Shown piece after piece: positions 17,968-26,917 of a DNA stretch of 64,000 nucleotides (its first letter is position 1; every line of letters starts with the position of its first letter). The stretch lies in the NCBI RefSeq assembly GCF_003265345.1, contig NZ_QFWW01000006.1, forward strand, positions 241,079 to 305,078, read 5' to 3'. The DNA is from Lentzea terrae (GTDB lineage Bacteria > Actinomycetota > Actinomycetes > Mycobacteriales > Pseudonocardiaceae). The notes beneath the pieces are model-generated. The model was not told where the DNA came from. It saw nothing but the letters and a program-made list of their open reading frames with translations, and did not search any database. The translations under genes were made by a program, and so were the position numbers.

Positions 17968-20898
17968 GTGGATTTCCGGATGCTGGGGCCGCTGGAGGCA
18001 TGGCACGGGCGCACCTCGGTGTCGTTGGGTGACCTGCAGCAACGCTTCATCCTCGTGGTGCTTCTCCTGCACGCGAACAAGCCCCTGTCACCCGAACGGA
18101 TCACCGAGATCGTGTGGGGTGACCAGCCGGAGCGCAAGACGCTGGTGCGCGCCTACATCAACAGGCTGCGCAAGGCGTTCGAGGGCACCGACGCGGAGAT
18201 CGAGCGAACGGCGACCGGGTACCTGCTGCGCGTCGACGAGGATCACATCGACACCGTGCGCTTCGACCGGCTGCGCGCGCAGGCCGCACAAGCCTTGCAG
18301 GACAACGACCAGCGCCGTGCCATCGAACTGCTGCGCGAGGCGGTGGCGCTGTGGCGCGGGCGGTTCCTGGACGACATCGACATCGACAGGGTCGGCGGTG
18401 CCGAGGTGATCCTGCCGGACGAGAGCTTCTACGACGCGCTCGGTGACCTGGCCGAACTGGAGCTGATCTCCGGCGACCACCGGTCGGCCCGCGACCGGAT
18501 GCGCCGCGCGTTCCGAACGGCACCTGATCACCAGAAGTTCGCCGAGCTCCTCATGCGCGCGCTGATCGCGGGCGGCGACCGGGTCGGCGCGATCCGGATC
18601 TACGACAGCGCCTGCGAAGCCCTGACCCGGGCCGGTTTTGAACCGGGAACCGTGTTGCGCAACCTCGCGGAACGAGCGAGGCGAGGTGATCCGGTCAGCT
18701 CGCTGCCGTCGCGCCCAGGTGGGTTCACCGGCCGGTCCGACGAACTGGCGACGATCGAGGCGGCCGCCGCGGGCAGCGGCGAACGGCGCGCGGTGTGGAT
18801 CAGCGGCGCGCCCGGCGTCGGCAAGACAGGTCTGGCCGTCGAGGCCGCGCACCGCCTGCGCCACCGTTTCCCGGACGGCCAGATCCTGCTCCGGCTCAAC
18901 GGGTTCACGCCGAACGTCGTACCGATGTCCGTGTCGGACGCGTTGACGCAGCTGCTGACCGAGCTGGGCGTGCCCGCCGAACAGATCCCGGACACCGTGG
19001 GCCGCAAGGTCACGCTTTACCAGTCCCATCTCTACGGCACCAAAACCCTGGTGGTGCTGGACAACGCTGTCTCACCCGAACAGATCAGGCCGCTGCTGCC
19101 AGAGGCTCGGGAGTGCTTCGCGCTGGTGACCAGCAGGAGGATGGGCGAGCCGGACATCAGCGAGCACGTGCGGCTCGGTCCGCTTCCAGCAAGCGACGCC
19201 ACCGCGCTGTTCCAGCGGCTGACCGGTCCGTTCCGCGGCGGCAGGCCTGCGGACATCGCCGGACTGGTGAAGCGTTGCGGGTACCTGCCGATGCCGATCA
19301 CGGTCGCGGCGGCGACACTGCGCAGGCACGACCGGTGGTCTCTGGAGCACCTGCTCGGACTGATGGATGAGAGCGGGCCGTGGCGGGAAGACGGCGCCGC
19401 CGCGGTACACACCTCCTACCGGCTGCTCGACGAACGGCAGCAGGAGATCTTCCGGCTGTTCGGGCACCTGCCAGGTCCCCACGTCGATCTCGTCGCCGCC
19501 GCTGCGCTGGCGGGCAGGGACGTGGCGGAGACCCGCAAGCTGCTCGACGACCTGCACGAGGTCTGTCTGCTCGAAGAGATCGCGCCGGACCGCTACCAGA
19601 TGCTCGACTCGATCAAGGAGTTCGCCGCCTTCGAGCCTGTCCCCGAACACGCCTTGGCCCGCCTGCTGGACTTCTACCTCGTCACCCTGGCCAACGCGGC
19701 GAGCACCGCGTACCCGTTCGACCGCGCGGCCCAGCCGCCCGTGGACCGCGCGAGCCCGTTGAGCCTGGAGTTCGCCGAAGCAGGCGCAGCGCAGGCGTGG
19801 ATCACCGCCGAGCTCGACAACGTGGTGGCCGCGATCCACCACGCCGCGACGAACGCGCTGCCCGTTCACGCGTGGCAGCTGGCCGTGCTGATCTGGCGGC
19901 ACTTCAACACGGCGAACCGGTTCGAGGACTGGATCGCCGCCCTGGAGCTGGCCAGGGAGACCACCGACAGCTACGGCCAGGCGCATGTGCTGCTGCGCCT
20001 CGCCATCGCGCACGACCGGCGCGGACTGCACACCAAGGCGCTCGACCTGGCTCGGCAAGCCCTGCCGCACTGGACGCAGCACGGCGACGTGCACGGTGAG
20101 GCAGCAACCCTCTGCACGATCGCGATCTCCACGATGCAGCTCGGCTCGCACGAGGAGGCGATGCGGCAGTTCGAGGCAGCGTTGGAGAAGTACCAGCAGT
20201 GCGGGGATCTTCGCGGCCAAGCGCATGCACTGAGCTTGCTCGGCTACCTGAACGAGCAGCACCACCAGTACGAGGTCGCGTTGCACCAGCACGAGCAGTC
20301 GGTGCGGATCCAGCGGGAGATCGGGCACCTGCGCGGGCTGGCGCACTCGTTGGACAACCTCGGCGGGATCCAGCAGCACCTGGGCATGGTGGACGAGGCG
20401 ATTGCGAACCACGTGGAAGCTCATGAGGTCGCGATGCAGCTGGACGACGCCTGCGCTGCCGCCTACGCGCTGACGAACATCGCCGACGCGCACCGGTTGG
20501 CCGGCAGGCTCGCTGAAGCGGTACATCACCAGAAGCAGGCCGCCCAGGCAGCCGCCGGAGTGGACGACGCGGACCTGAAGGCAAGGCTGTTCCGCGTCAG
20601 AGCCGCCACCTCGAGTGACGGTGGTGACCAGGTCGCGGCACTGCGGCTCTACGAGTCACTGCTGGACCTCGCGACCGGCACCGGCAACCGCACGCACCGG
20701 GCGCACGGCGAAGTCGGTGTGGCGCGGACGATGCACGCGCTGGGCAGGCATTCCGACGCCGCCGCGCACTGGGAAGCGGCCGAAGACGTGTTCGCCGGGC
20801 TCGGCCAGCCCGAGGTGGAGGAGGTGCGGGCCGAGCGTGCGGCGTTGACCTGTGCGTGCGGTCAGCGGTCAGCCAGAAGTCGTTTGAGGTCGGGGTAG
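17968..20898 (+). CDS. AfsR/SARP-type regulator (DNA-binding BTAD, NB-ARC, TPR)
   Basis: 976 residues from a GTG at 17968 behind GGAGGAC. Order: OmpR-like winged HTH (1-95), bacterial transcriptional activator domain (about 100-245), NB-ARC NTPase with GAPGVGKT at 280-287 and VVLDNA, then TPR repeats to the C-terminus. Proteins of this design activate secondary metabolism or stress genes after nucleotide-driven oligomerisation. Its targets cannot be read from sequence; the distance to the 44-60 kb cluster argues against assuming it is that cluster's activator. Ends 37 bp inside the convergent XRE gene. Confidence 0.9.
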   Translation: MDFRMLGPLEAWHGRTSVSLGDLQQRFILVVLLLHANKPLSPERITEIVWGDQPERKTLVRAYINRLRKAFEGTDAEIERTATGYLLRVDEDHIDTVRFDRLRAQAAQALQDNDQRRAIELLREAVALWRGRFLDDIDIDRVGGAEVILPDESFYDALGDLAELELISGDHRSARDRMRRAFRTAPDHQKFAELLMRALIAGGDRVGAIRIYDSACEALTRAGFEPGTVLRNLAERARRGDPVSSLPSRPGGFTGRSDELATIEAAAAGSGERRAVWISGAPGVGKTGLAVEAAHRLRHRFPDGQILLRLNGFTPNVVPMSVSDALTQLLTELGVPAEQIPDTVGRKVTLYQSHLYGTKTLVVLDNAVSPEQIRPLLPEARECFALVTSRRMGEPDISEHVRLGPLPASDATALFQRLTGPFRGGRPADIAGLVKRCGYLPMPITVAAATLRRHDRWSLEHLLGLMDESGPWREDGAAAVHTSYRLLDERQQEIFRLFGHLPGPHVDLVAAAALAGRDVAETRKLLDDLHEVCLLEEIAPDRYQMLDSIKEFAAFEPVPEHALARLLDFYLVTLANAASTAYPFDRAAQPPVDRASPLSLEFAEAGAAQAWITAELDNVVAAIHHAATNALPVHAWQLAVLIWRHFNTANRFEDWIAALELARETTDSYGQAHVLLRLAIAHDRRGLHTKALDLARQALPHWTQHGDVHGEAATLCTIAISTMQLGSHEEAMRQFEAALEKYQQCGDLRGQAHALSLLGYLNEQHHQYEVALHQHEQSVRIQREIGHLRGLAHSLDNLGGIQQHLGMVDEAIANHVEAHEVAMQLDDACAAAYALTNIADAHRLAGRLAEAVHHQKQAAQAAAGVDDADLKARLFRVRAATSSDGGDQVAALRLYESLLDLATGTGNRTHRAHGEVGVARTMHALGRHSDAAAHWEAAEDVFAGLGQPEVEEVRAERAALTCACGQRSARSRLRSG

Positions 20899-22046
20899 AG
20901 CTCTCGCACAGCGCCGTGGTTGTGCCATCGCCCCAGGGTTCTGGCCAGCTGTCGCAGGTCTGTCCGGACGGTCGCGGAATCGACGTGCGCTGCGTCGTCG
21001 ATCGTGCCGGCGAGGGTGCCGCAGCTCTGGTCGATTTCGCCCGACAACGCGTAGGCCAACGACAGCCGCGTGCCGAAGCGAGCCCTGGTGCGCCGGGAGG
21101 TGACCGGTAGCAAGGAGAGCTGCCGGTCCAGCACGGCCGCGGCTTCGGCGGTGAGGCCGAGGTCGCACAACGACCACCCCCTCGCCAGTTCCAGCGGGTC
21201 GGGCGCGCTGGAACCGAGCACCGAGTACGGGTTGTCGTCCTGTGTTGCGTCCAGCGGTTGTGCGGCCCGGTCGAACGCTCGCTCGGCTGCGCTCCGGTTT
21301 CCCGCGAGGGCGTAGCCCTGCGCCTCACGTCGTGCTGCCAGCGCGAGGACGCGGGACCCGGCCTGGCCGATCCACTGCGCCTGCTGGGCGAGGTTGATGG
21401 TGCTCGTGGCGTCCTGCCGGTACAGCGCCAGCCCGGCCTCGCGGACGAACGTGTAGCTGGCGATGTCCGGATCCCCTGCGGCACGAGACAGTTCGGACGC
21501 CTGCCTGGTCCACCACAGCGCACCCTGCTCGTCGCCGGCCTCCTGACTCATCCAGCCCGTGTACTCGGCGATGCGCGCGGCGAGCCGCAGCAACGTCGTG
21601 CCCACTCCTCCGGTGTTCTCGCGGGCGAGCCCGTGCACCGTGTGCTGCAAGGCTTTCAGCGGTTCGAGGAGCACCATCGGACTGGTGCGCATGCCCAGTC
21701 CGCGCAGATGCTCGAACGAGGTGCGCATCCCAGCGATCACCTGCTCGTCCGGCACCGGCCTCGGCCCGCTGCCCGCGAGCGCACCGACGCCGAGCATCGT
21801 GCCGGCCAGGAGCACCTGGCGGCGGCCGAGGGCAGGAGGGCTGTACAGCGCGGCCTCGACCAGCCTGCCGCCGGCGTTCAGCACGCCGTCGCACAGCCTC
21901 GCGACCGTCGGCGTGGGAGGTTTGACGTCGTTCTCGATCTTGCTGAGATAACCCTTGCTGTAATGAATCAGCTTCGCCAGCTGCCCCATCGACAGACCTG
22001 CCGCAATGCGGCGTTCCCGCAGCAGCTCACCAAATGTTTCGGCCAC
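20862..22046 (-). CDS. XRE-family regulator with TPR-like C-terminus
   Basis: 394 residues from a GTG at 22046 after GGGGAGG; the frame is open further but lacks an RBS. Cro/C1-type HTH at residues 4-60 (MGQLAKLIHYSKGYLSKIE), an Ala/Gly-rich link with a membrane-like stretch (residues ~85-105), then TPR-like helices. This HTH-TPR layout is common in antibiotic-producing actinomycetes and resembles peptide- or partner-sensing regulators. Converges on the AfsR-like gene. Confidence 0.85.
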   Translation of the reverse strand: MAETFGELLRERRIAAGLSMGQLAKLIHYSKGYLSKIENDVKPPTPTVARLCDGVLNAGGRLVEAALYSPPALGRRQVLLAGTMLGVGALAGSGPRPVPDEQVIAGMRTSFEHLRGLGMRTSPMVLLEPLKALQHTVHGLARENTGGVGTTLLRLAARIAEYTGWMSQEAGDEQGALWWTRQASELSRAAGDPDIASYTFVREAGLALYRQDATSTINLAQQAQWIGQAGSRVLALAARREAQGYALAGNRSAAERAFDRAAQPLDATQDDNPYSVLGSSAPDPLELARGWSLCDLGLTAEAAAVLDRQLSLLPVTSRRTRARFGTRLSLAYALSGEIDQSCGTLAGTIDDAAHVDSATVRTDLRQLARTLGRWHNHGAVRELYPDLKRLLADR

Positions 22047-22104
22047 GACTGCCTCCCCGCTCCGGCGCCAACCGAGTACATCATCCCGACTCTTGCAATG
22101 CAAT

Positions 22105-22135
22105 CGCCCCGGCCATACCGCGAATGGCCGGGGCG
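22105..22135. terminator. Rho-independent-type hairpin
   Basis: Perfect 12-bp stem CGCCCCGGCCAT (22105-22116), 7-nt loop, ATGGCCGGGGCG (22124-22135). Downstream of the small secreted-peptide gene and upstream of the XRE gene on the same strand, so it probably isolates the two. Confidence 0.7.
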
Positions 22136-22149
22136 CATTCACGGCTACC

Positions 22150-22323
22150 TCAGTCGTGCCACGGGTGCCCACCGCCGTCCGGGGTTTCCGTGGTGGTCGT
22201 GGGAGGTGGCGGCGCGGTGTCGTCCGCGTTGGCGGCGACGCCACCGGAAACGGAGGCGGCGACGGCGAGAGCGGTCACCAACGTGACAGCACCGGCGACG
22301 AAAGTGGACACGGTTTTGGACAT
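22150..22323 (-). CDS. Small secreted Pro/Thr-rich peptide
   Basis: 57 residues starting MSKTVSTFVAGAVTLVTALA, with a good RBS (GGAGG, 7 nt before the ATG at 22323). A hydrophobic signal peptide ends near VAANADD; the mature part is about 25 residues, Pro/Thr-rich, ending GGGHPWHD. A terminator hairpin follows. Not recognised as a known family. Ideal RBS, signal and terminator argue it is real. Confidence 0.75.
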   Translation of the reverse strand: MSKTVSTFVAGAVTLVTALAVAASVSGGVAANADDTAPPPPTTTTETPDGGGHPWHD

Positions 22324-22539
22324 GACGAATCCTCCGAAGGAAATCGCAATTGATTCCGGGATTTCACCCGACGTTCTGCGGGCTACTTCGAGGATTCATC
22401 GTCAAAAACCGTGAAAACAGGTGTTTCCCGTTGCCCGCCGGAGCGGTCAACGTCCACTCTTCATCCACTTCTGGTCAACACCCGGCGCGGATGCTGCACG
22501 CACGCCGGCCGCCGGCCGGCCTTCGAGGAGGAGGTTGGA

Positions 22540-23160
22540 GTGATCGAGTCCGCGACCTACGACATCGCCGTGTCGTTCGCCGAGGAGCAGCGAGCCGTGG
22601 CCGGCGAGGTGGTCGAAGCGTGCCGGCAGCGCGGCCTGACCGTGCTGGAGGGCAACGACCAGCCGGACGCGAAGGTGCGCTTCCTCGTGCCGTTCGTGTC
22701 CACTGTGGACGAGCTGGTGGCGCAGCACCGCGATGAGCACGTGCTGCCGGTCCTGACCGGCGAGATTCCCGACCCGGCACCGCAGGTCGCCTACCTGCGT
22801 GCTGACGAGGGCCTGGTGGACGCCCTGGTGAGCAGGGTCGAGGCGGCGGAAACGGCAGGCAGGGACCGGGTGTCCGTCGCCGACGTGGTGGCCCCGACCG
22901 CACCACCACAGGCCGAGACCACCGATCTGCGGGCACTGGCCGAGCAGTTCGCTGCCGCCTCGCCGGAGCTCACCAAGCGCGGACTGTCCGGCAGTGTGCA
23001 CCTCGGCGACACCACCGTCGCCGTGCGCGTCGAACGGTCAGGCGACACGGTTTACGCGCTCCAGGTAGAGGGCGACGACACCGTGAACTTCGTCGTCCTC
23101 GGCGGCACAACGGACCTGTTCCCCACGCTGTGCCAACGAATCGAGGACATGTTGCGCTGA
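22540..23160 (+). CDS. Compact TIR-like domain protein
   Basis: 206 residues from a GTG at 22540 behind GAGGAGGAGG. The first strand YDIAVSFAEEQRAV (residues 7-20) matches the start of bacterial TIR domains, and KVRFLVPFVS...EHVLPVL matches their later strands, but about 40 residues that normally carry the BB loop are missing and no clear catalytic W..E helix is seen (a Glu lies at 58). The C-terminal part (about 130-206) is a small beta-rich domain. Probably a non-enzymatic TIR adaptor or regulator. It converges on the TIR/HerA operon, separated by a terminator. Confidence 0.65.
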   Translation: MIESATYDIAVSFAEEQRAVAGEVVEACRQRGLTVLEGNDQPDAKVRFLVPFVSTVDELVAQHRDEHVLPVLTGEIPDPAPQVAYLRADEGLVDALVSRVEAAETAGRDRVSVADVVAPTAPPQAETTDLRALAEQFAAASPELTKRGLSGSVHLGDTTVAVRVERSGDTVYALQVEGDDTVNFVVLGGTTDLFPTLCQRIEDMLR

Positions 23161-23167
23161 GCTGCGA

Positions 23168-23199
23168 AAGGGCGGTGCCCCGCTGGGGACACCGCCCTT
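23168..23199. terminator. Bidirectional terminator
   Basis: Stem AAGGGCGGTGCCCC (23168-23181), loop GCT, GGGGACACCGCCCTT (to 23199), with one bulge. Separates the convergent mini-TIR and HerA-like genes. Confidence 0.8.
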
Positions 23200-23202
23200 G
23201 TC

Positions 23203-26200
23203 TCACTGCTGCCGAGCTCTCTCAATGACGTCTTCGAGGCGCAACGGACTGGGTGGGTGGTAGCTCAGGCACAGCGGCGCTCTCATCCGCCGGAACCCGA
23301 ACGTGTCCCCGGTGACGTAGAACTGCCCGCGTTCCAGCCGCGAGATGTCCGCGATCGAACTCCCCTTGGCCCGCGCCATGTCCGTGGCCGCGGCAATCTG
23401 CGCCGGACTGTTCAACCGCCCGAAGAACTGCGTGGTGGCGTTGCCGGTCACCTGGTTGTGCACGCCCTTGGGCGCCTGCGTGGCCAGCAACAACCCCAAC
23501 CCGTACTTGCGAGCCTGAGACGCCAACAGAATCGTGGTCTGCGTACAAGCCGTCGCTCCACCTGACGGCGCGATCGTCTGCGCCTCGTCCATCACCATCA
23601 GCCCACCGAGCGGCCGATCCACCGCCGGATTTCGCTTGATCCAGGCGAACACCTCCAGCTGCAACTGGCTGATGAACCCCTGCCGCTGCTCGTCCGACGG
23701 CAACCCGACAAAGCTGATCACCGAAACCCGCGCACGCTTGCCAGGTGCAGGTGTGAGCAGCACAGCGGGATCCGTCGGTTCCCCTGCCCCACCAAGCAAC
23801 GGATCGTTGACCATCGCGGCCCGCAACGTCTCCGCGAGATCAGCCGCCGTAGTCGCCGCCGAGTGCAACTTGCTGACGCCCTCCGGCAACTCGGCCAGCA
23901 GATCCACAAACCCGTTGAGATCCCGCCGATCCTCCCGCGCGTACCGCTTGAGCGCCTCCCGGAGCACCGCTCGCCCGCGAACGGCGAACTTGGTCTCGTT
24001 GGCAATCCGCGCATGCGGCACCAACCGCGCCACCGCAGCCTCCACCGCGGCAGCGAACTCGTCCTCATCGCCCCGCACTTCGGCGAAGTCGGGCAGCGGA
24101 TGAAAACTCAGCGGCCGCCCGCCGGCCCGGCCCGGCGTCCACACCACAACCTCAGCGCCGGCCAAGTACTCGGCGGCCTTCGCCTCGTCCCCGTGCCGCC
24201 ACTCCCCCGGCGGCTCAGGCCAAGCATCGCCAAGCCGCGCCAGGTCGTTGTTGGGGTCCAGCACGATCGCCGAAACCCCGCGCAACGCACATTCCTCGAC
24301 GATCCGGCGCAGCAACACCGTCTTCCCGCTGCCGGACCCGGCGAACACGATCGCGTGCTTGCGCAAGGACTCCAGCTCGATCCGGATCTCCCCGTCCATC
24401 CCGAGCACGATCTCACCGGGCCCTGCAGGTTTCTCAGCTGTCCGCGGTGCTGGCGGAGGGCGCGTCTCCTGGTGCCCGCTCCTGCTGGCGGGTGGCGCTG
24501 GATCAGGCAGGATCTGTCGCAGGAACGTGGTGCTGCTGGCAGGTTTTCGTGCCGCGAGCCAAGCGAACAGCTGGTAGCTCTGCGTCGACCACATCTCCTT
24601 GAGCGCGCCGAACGTGCGCAGGTCGTCATCGGAGACTTCGATGCTCCTGCCACCACTCCGTTCGAACTCCGCGACCTCACCTCGGGTCTTCGCCCCGGTC
24701 CATCCCTTGGAGCCGTTGCGAATCAGGATCAGATGGCGGCCTCGCAAGTTCTCCGCCGCGGCGCGGGCGTCCCGCAACCTGCGCAACACGCGATTGCCGT
24801 GACTGCTGGCGATGAGCCGGAACAACCAGCGTTCCTCGATGTCATTCTCCTCGTCCACGGTGTGACGCAGCCCCGCGTGCAGGCTGTTGTCTGCGGACTG
24901 GGGTTCCGGATGCCACGTGAGATCGTCGTTGCCGATCTCGGTGACCCATGACTTCAAGCCTGCCAGCAGCAACGCCGGCATGACCTCGTCCTCGTTGTGC
25001 GGCTTGACGTCCGCGGCGGCCAGGCTGGCCTTCGCGCGCAGTCTCGCGAACTCGGCGTCGAGCTCGGCGAGGTCGTCGGGCTCCGGCCCTGCAGGCGTGG
25101 CAGAGGCTTTCGGCGCCTCCTCCACGGGCGGAGGCTGTTCCTCGAACGAACGCAGCTCCCTGATCTCACCGTGGAAACAGCTTTCAGCGTGCGCGTGGAT
25201 GCGCTTGAGCAGCTCCCGAGGAGTCATCGGCTGCCAGGAGTCGAACGCTTCCGGAGCGACGGGCCAGGTCGGATGTGGCGGCGTGATCCCCTTGCGCTGG
25301 TAGATCGCCCCCACCCACTTCTCCACGAGCGTGCGGGCGATCCCGGCGTCCGTGATCGCGACGAGGATCGGGGTCGTGGTGAAGCGGTCGCCCACGGTGT
25401 CGCTCGCGATCGACCCGAGCCTCACCCAGGTGTTCGGCAGGCATGCCACGATCGTCAGCGTTCGCCTCGTGGTCTCACGGAGCTGCATCAGCCCGTCCGA
25501 GATGAGCGCGATCTCGTGGGCCAGCTCAGTGCTCGACGTGTCGTCGTCGAAGGCGTCCTGGCTCTTGTTCACCAGCGTGTCCAGCTGATCGACTGCGACC
25601 ACGCACGGACCCGTCATCGCGAGGATGCGCGAGATGTCCCGCACGAGCGTCTGCGGGCGCTTCGGCTTGACCGGCAAGCCCCAATGACGACGCTCGTCCT
25701 GCGACTCGTCGAGTCCTTCCAGGTATGCGCGACCGACGTCCGCGTACTCGGACGCGTACAGCACCAGCGCTTTGATCGTGTCACCGCATTCGACCGCGAT
25801 CCGGCCGTCCACGTGACGCAGCCCGTTGAGCAACGCACGAAGGTCATCGGGAATCAGCGCGGCTTCGCCCAGGACCGCTCGAGTGACCTCATCCGACGCG
25901 GCAGCCCGTTGGCACAGCTGCTTCAGCAACACCGTCAGCTGGAAGTCACCGTCGTCGTTGGTCCTGAGCAGCTCGCTGCGCATCGCGTCGGCGACGTCGT
26001 CCCAGAACATCTGGCCGGACGTGAGCTCGATCAGGAAGAAGTAGCCGCCTTCCCGCTGCACCAGGCGACGCACCGAGCCGAGCAGGTGGGTCTTGCCGAT
26101 GCCCTTGCGTCCCTGCAGTGCGAGGCCGATCGGGCTCGGTCCGGTGCTCGTCTTGGCATCCGCGATGCCTGTCCTGATGCGGTGCTCCGCCCTCGGGTGC

Positions 26201-26301
26201 AGACCGTCGACGTGCGAGGGTGAGGTCTGCCAAACGTCGTCCGGCGTCTCGGCGGAGTTGAAACGCAGTGCGGCCAAAGCTTCACGCAACTGGGCGGTCA
26301 T
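23203..26301 (-). CDS. HerA/FtsK-type ATPase fused to an N-terminal P-loop ATPase
   Basis: 1032 residues with two ATPase modules. N-terminal AAA/STAND-like module: GRKGIGKT at 64-71 and a Walker B region VVAVDQLDTL near 235. C-terminal HerA-like module: AGSGSGKTVLLRR near 650, LDPNNDL soon after, VMDEAQTI near 905 and ATQAPKGV near 940. HerA-family motors translocate DNA and recur in phage-defence systems beside effectors. Last gene of the TIR operon; its ATG overlaps the stop of the preceding gene (ATGA). I infer it is the motor or sensor core of the system. Confidence 0.85.
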   Translation of the reverse strand: MTAQLREALAALRFNSAETPDDVWQTSPSHVDGLHPRAEHRIRTGIADAKTSTGPSPIGLALQGRKGIGKTHLLGSVRRLVQREGGYFFLIELTSGQMFWDDVADAMRSELLRTNDDGDFQLTVLLKQLCQRAAASDEVTRAVLGEAALIPDDLRALLNGLRHVDGRIAVECGDTIKALVLYASEYADVGRAYLEGLDESQDERRHWGLPVKPKRPQTLVRDISRILAMTGPCVVAVDQLDTLVNKSQDAFDDDTSSTELAHEIALISDGLMQLRETTRRTLTIVACLPNTWVRLGSIASDTVGDRFTTTPILVAITDAGIARTLVEKWVGAIYQRKGITPPHPTWPVAPEAFDSWQPMTPRELLKRIHAHAESCFHGEIRELRSFEEQPPPVEEAPKASATPAGPEPDDLAELDAEFARLRAKASLAAADVKPHNEDEVMPALLLAGLKSWVTEIGNDDLTWHPEPQSADNSLHAGLRHTVDEENDIEERWLFRLIASSHGNRVLRRLRDARAAAENLRGRHLILIRNGSKGWTGAKTRGEVAEFERSGGRSIEVSDDDLRTFGALKEMWSTQSYQLFAWLAARKPASSTTFLRQILPDPAPPASRSGHQETRPPPAPRTAEKPAGPGEIVLGMDGEIRIELESLRKHAIVFAGSGSGKTVLLRRIVEECALRGVSAIVLDPNNDLARLGDAWPEPPGEWRHGDEAKAAEYLAGAEVVVWTPGRAGGRPLSFHPLPDFAEVRGDEDEFAAAVEAAVARLVPHARIANETKFAVRGRAVLREALKRYAREDRRDLNGFVDLLAELPEGVSKLHSAATTAADLAETLRAAMVNDPLLGGAGEPTDPAVLLTPAPGKRARVSVISFVGLPSDEQRQGFISQLQLEVFAWIKRNPAVDRPLGGLMVMDEAQTIAPSGGATACTQTTILLASQARKYGLGLLLATQAPKGVHNQVTGNATTQFFGRLNSPAQIAAATDMARAKGSSIADISRLERGQFYVTGDTFGFRRMRAPLCLSYHPPSPLRLEDVIERARQQ

Positions 26302-26906
26302 GACGATTCCTCGATCGCAATGAGGTGCAGGTCCTCACCACCGATCCGGACAGCCGCCGCACGGTCTTCGGCGGTCAGCATCTTCGTGTTCGAGTCCGGC
26401 GCCAGGTGGACGGTCCCGGTCTTCATCATCTCCAGGAGCACGTCGTCCACCTCGCTCTTGCCGGCGCCGTTCAACCGGGAACGGATGCGGGCCAGGCGGA
26501 TCCAGTCCTCCGGTGCGGCGGCCAGATCGTGGTAGGCGGCGCGGATCAACGACTCCAGGTCGCCGGAACGGACCGCCTCGGCGAGCAGTCCGCGCCGGTG
26601 GAGGAACCCGATGACGCGGCGGAGCATCTCAGCGTGCGCCCGAGACAGTGGTCCCGCATGAGTCGGTGCCCCACCAGCGACGAGATCCTTCATGCACCAC
26701 TCGACACCCTTGTCGGTGATCTCGTGCACCAGACCGCTGCCCACCTTCGTGGTGGACATCAACTCGCCGTCGTTCAGCGGTCCACGCACCTTGGGTGGGA
26801 GCTTGATCTTGAACCGCTCGCCCAGCTCCTTGTGCGGAATCGGGCGGTCTTCCAGCATCAGCTGCATCAGTGCCGCTCGTGCCTGAGGGCTGTACATCTC
26901 CGGCAT
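26298..26906 (-). CDS. Winged-helix-like small protein of the TIR/HerA operon
   Basis: 202 residues from the ATG at 26906 (a GTG sits one codon earlier; RBS AAAGGCGG). Residues 5-75 look like a winged helix: RAALMQLMLEDRPIPHKELG as helix-turn-helix and GPLNDGELMS..KVGSGLVHEIT as the wing. The rest is helical and unassigned. Lies 11 bp after the ATPase gene and overlaps the HerA gene, so it is a fixed part of the operon. Could be a DNA-binding regulator or an adaptor linking effector to motor. Confidence 0.7.
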   Translation of the reverse strand: MPEMYSPQARAALMQLMLEDRPIPHKELGERFKIKLPPKVRGPLNDGELMSTTKVGSGLVHEITDKGVEWCMKDLVAGGAPTHAGPLSRAHAEMLRRVIGFLHRRGLLAEAVRSGDLESLIRAAYHDLAAAPEDWIRLARIRSRLNGAGKSEVDDVLLEMMKTGTVHLAPDSNTKMLTAEDRAAAVRIGGEDLHLIAIEESS

Positions 26907-26917
26907 CACGCCGCCTT

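Noticed and set aside
17968..20898. AfsR-like gene as the pathway-specific activator of the 44-60 kb cluster
   Set aside because: It is 24 kb away with an immune island and an integration hotspot between; no sequence evidence links them.
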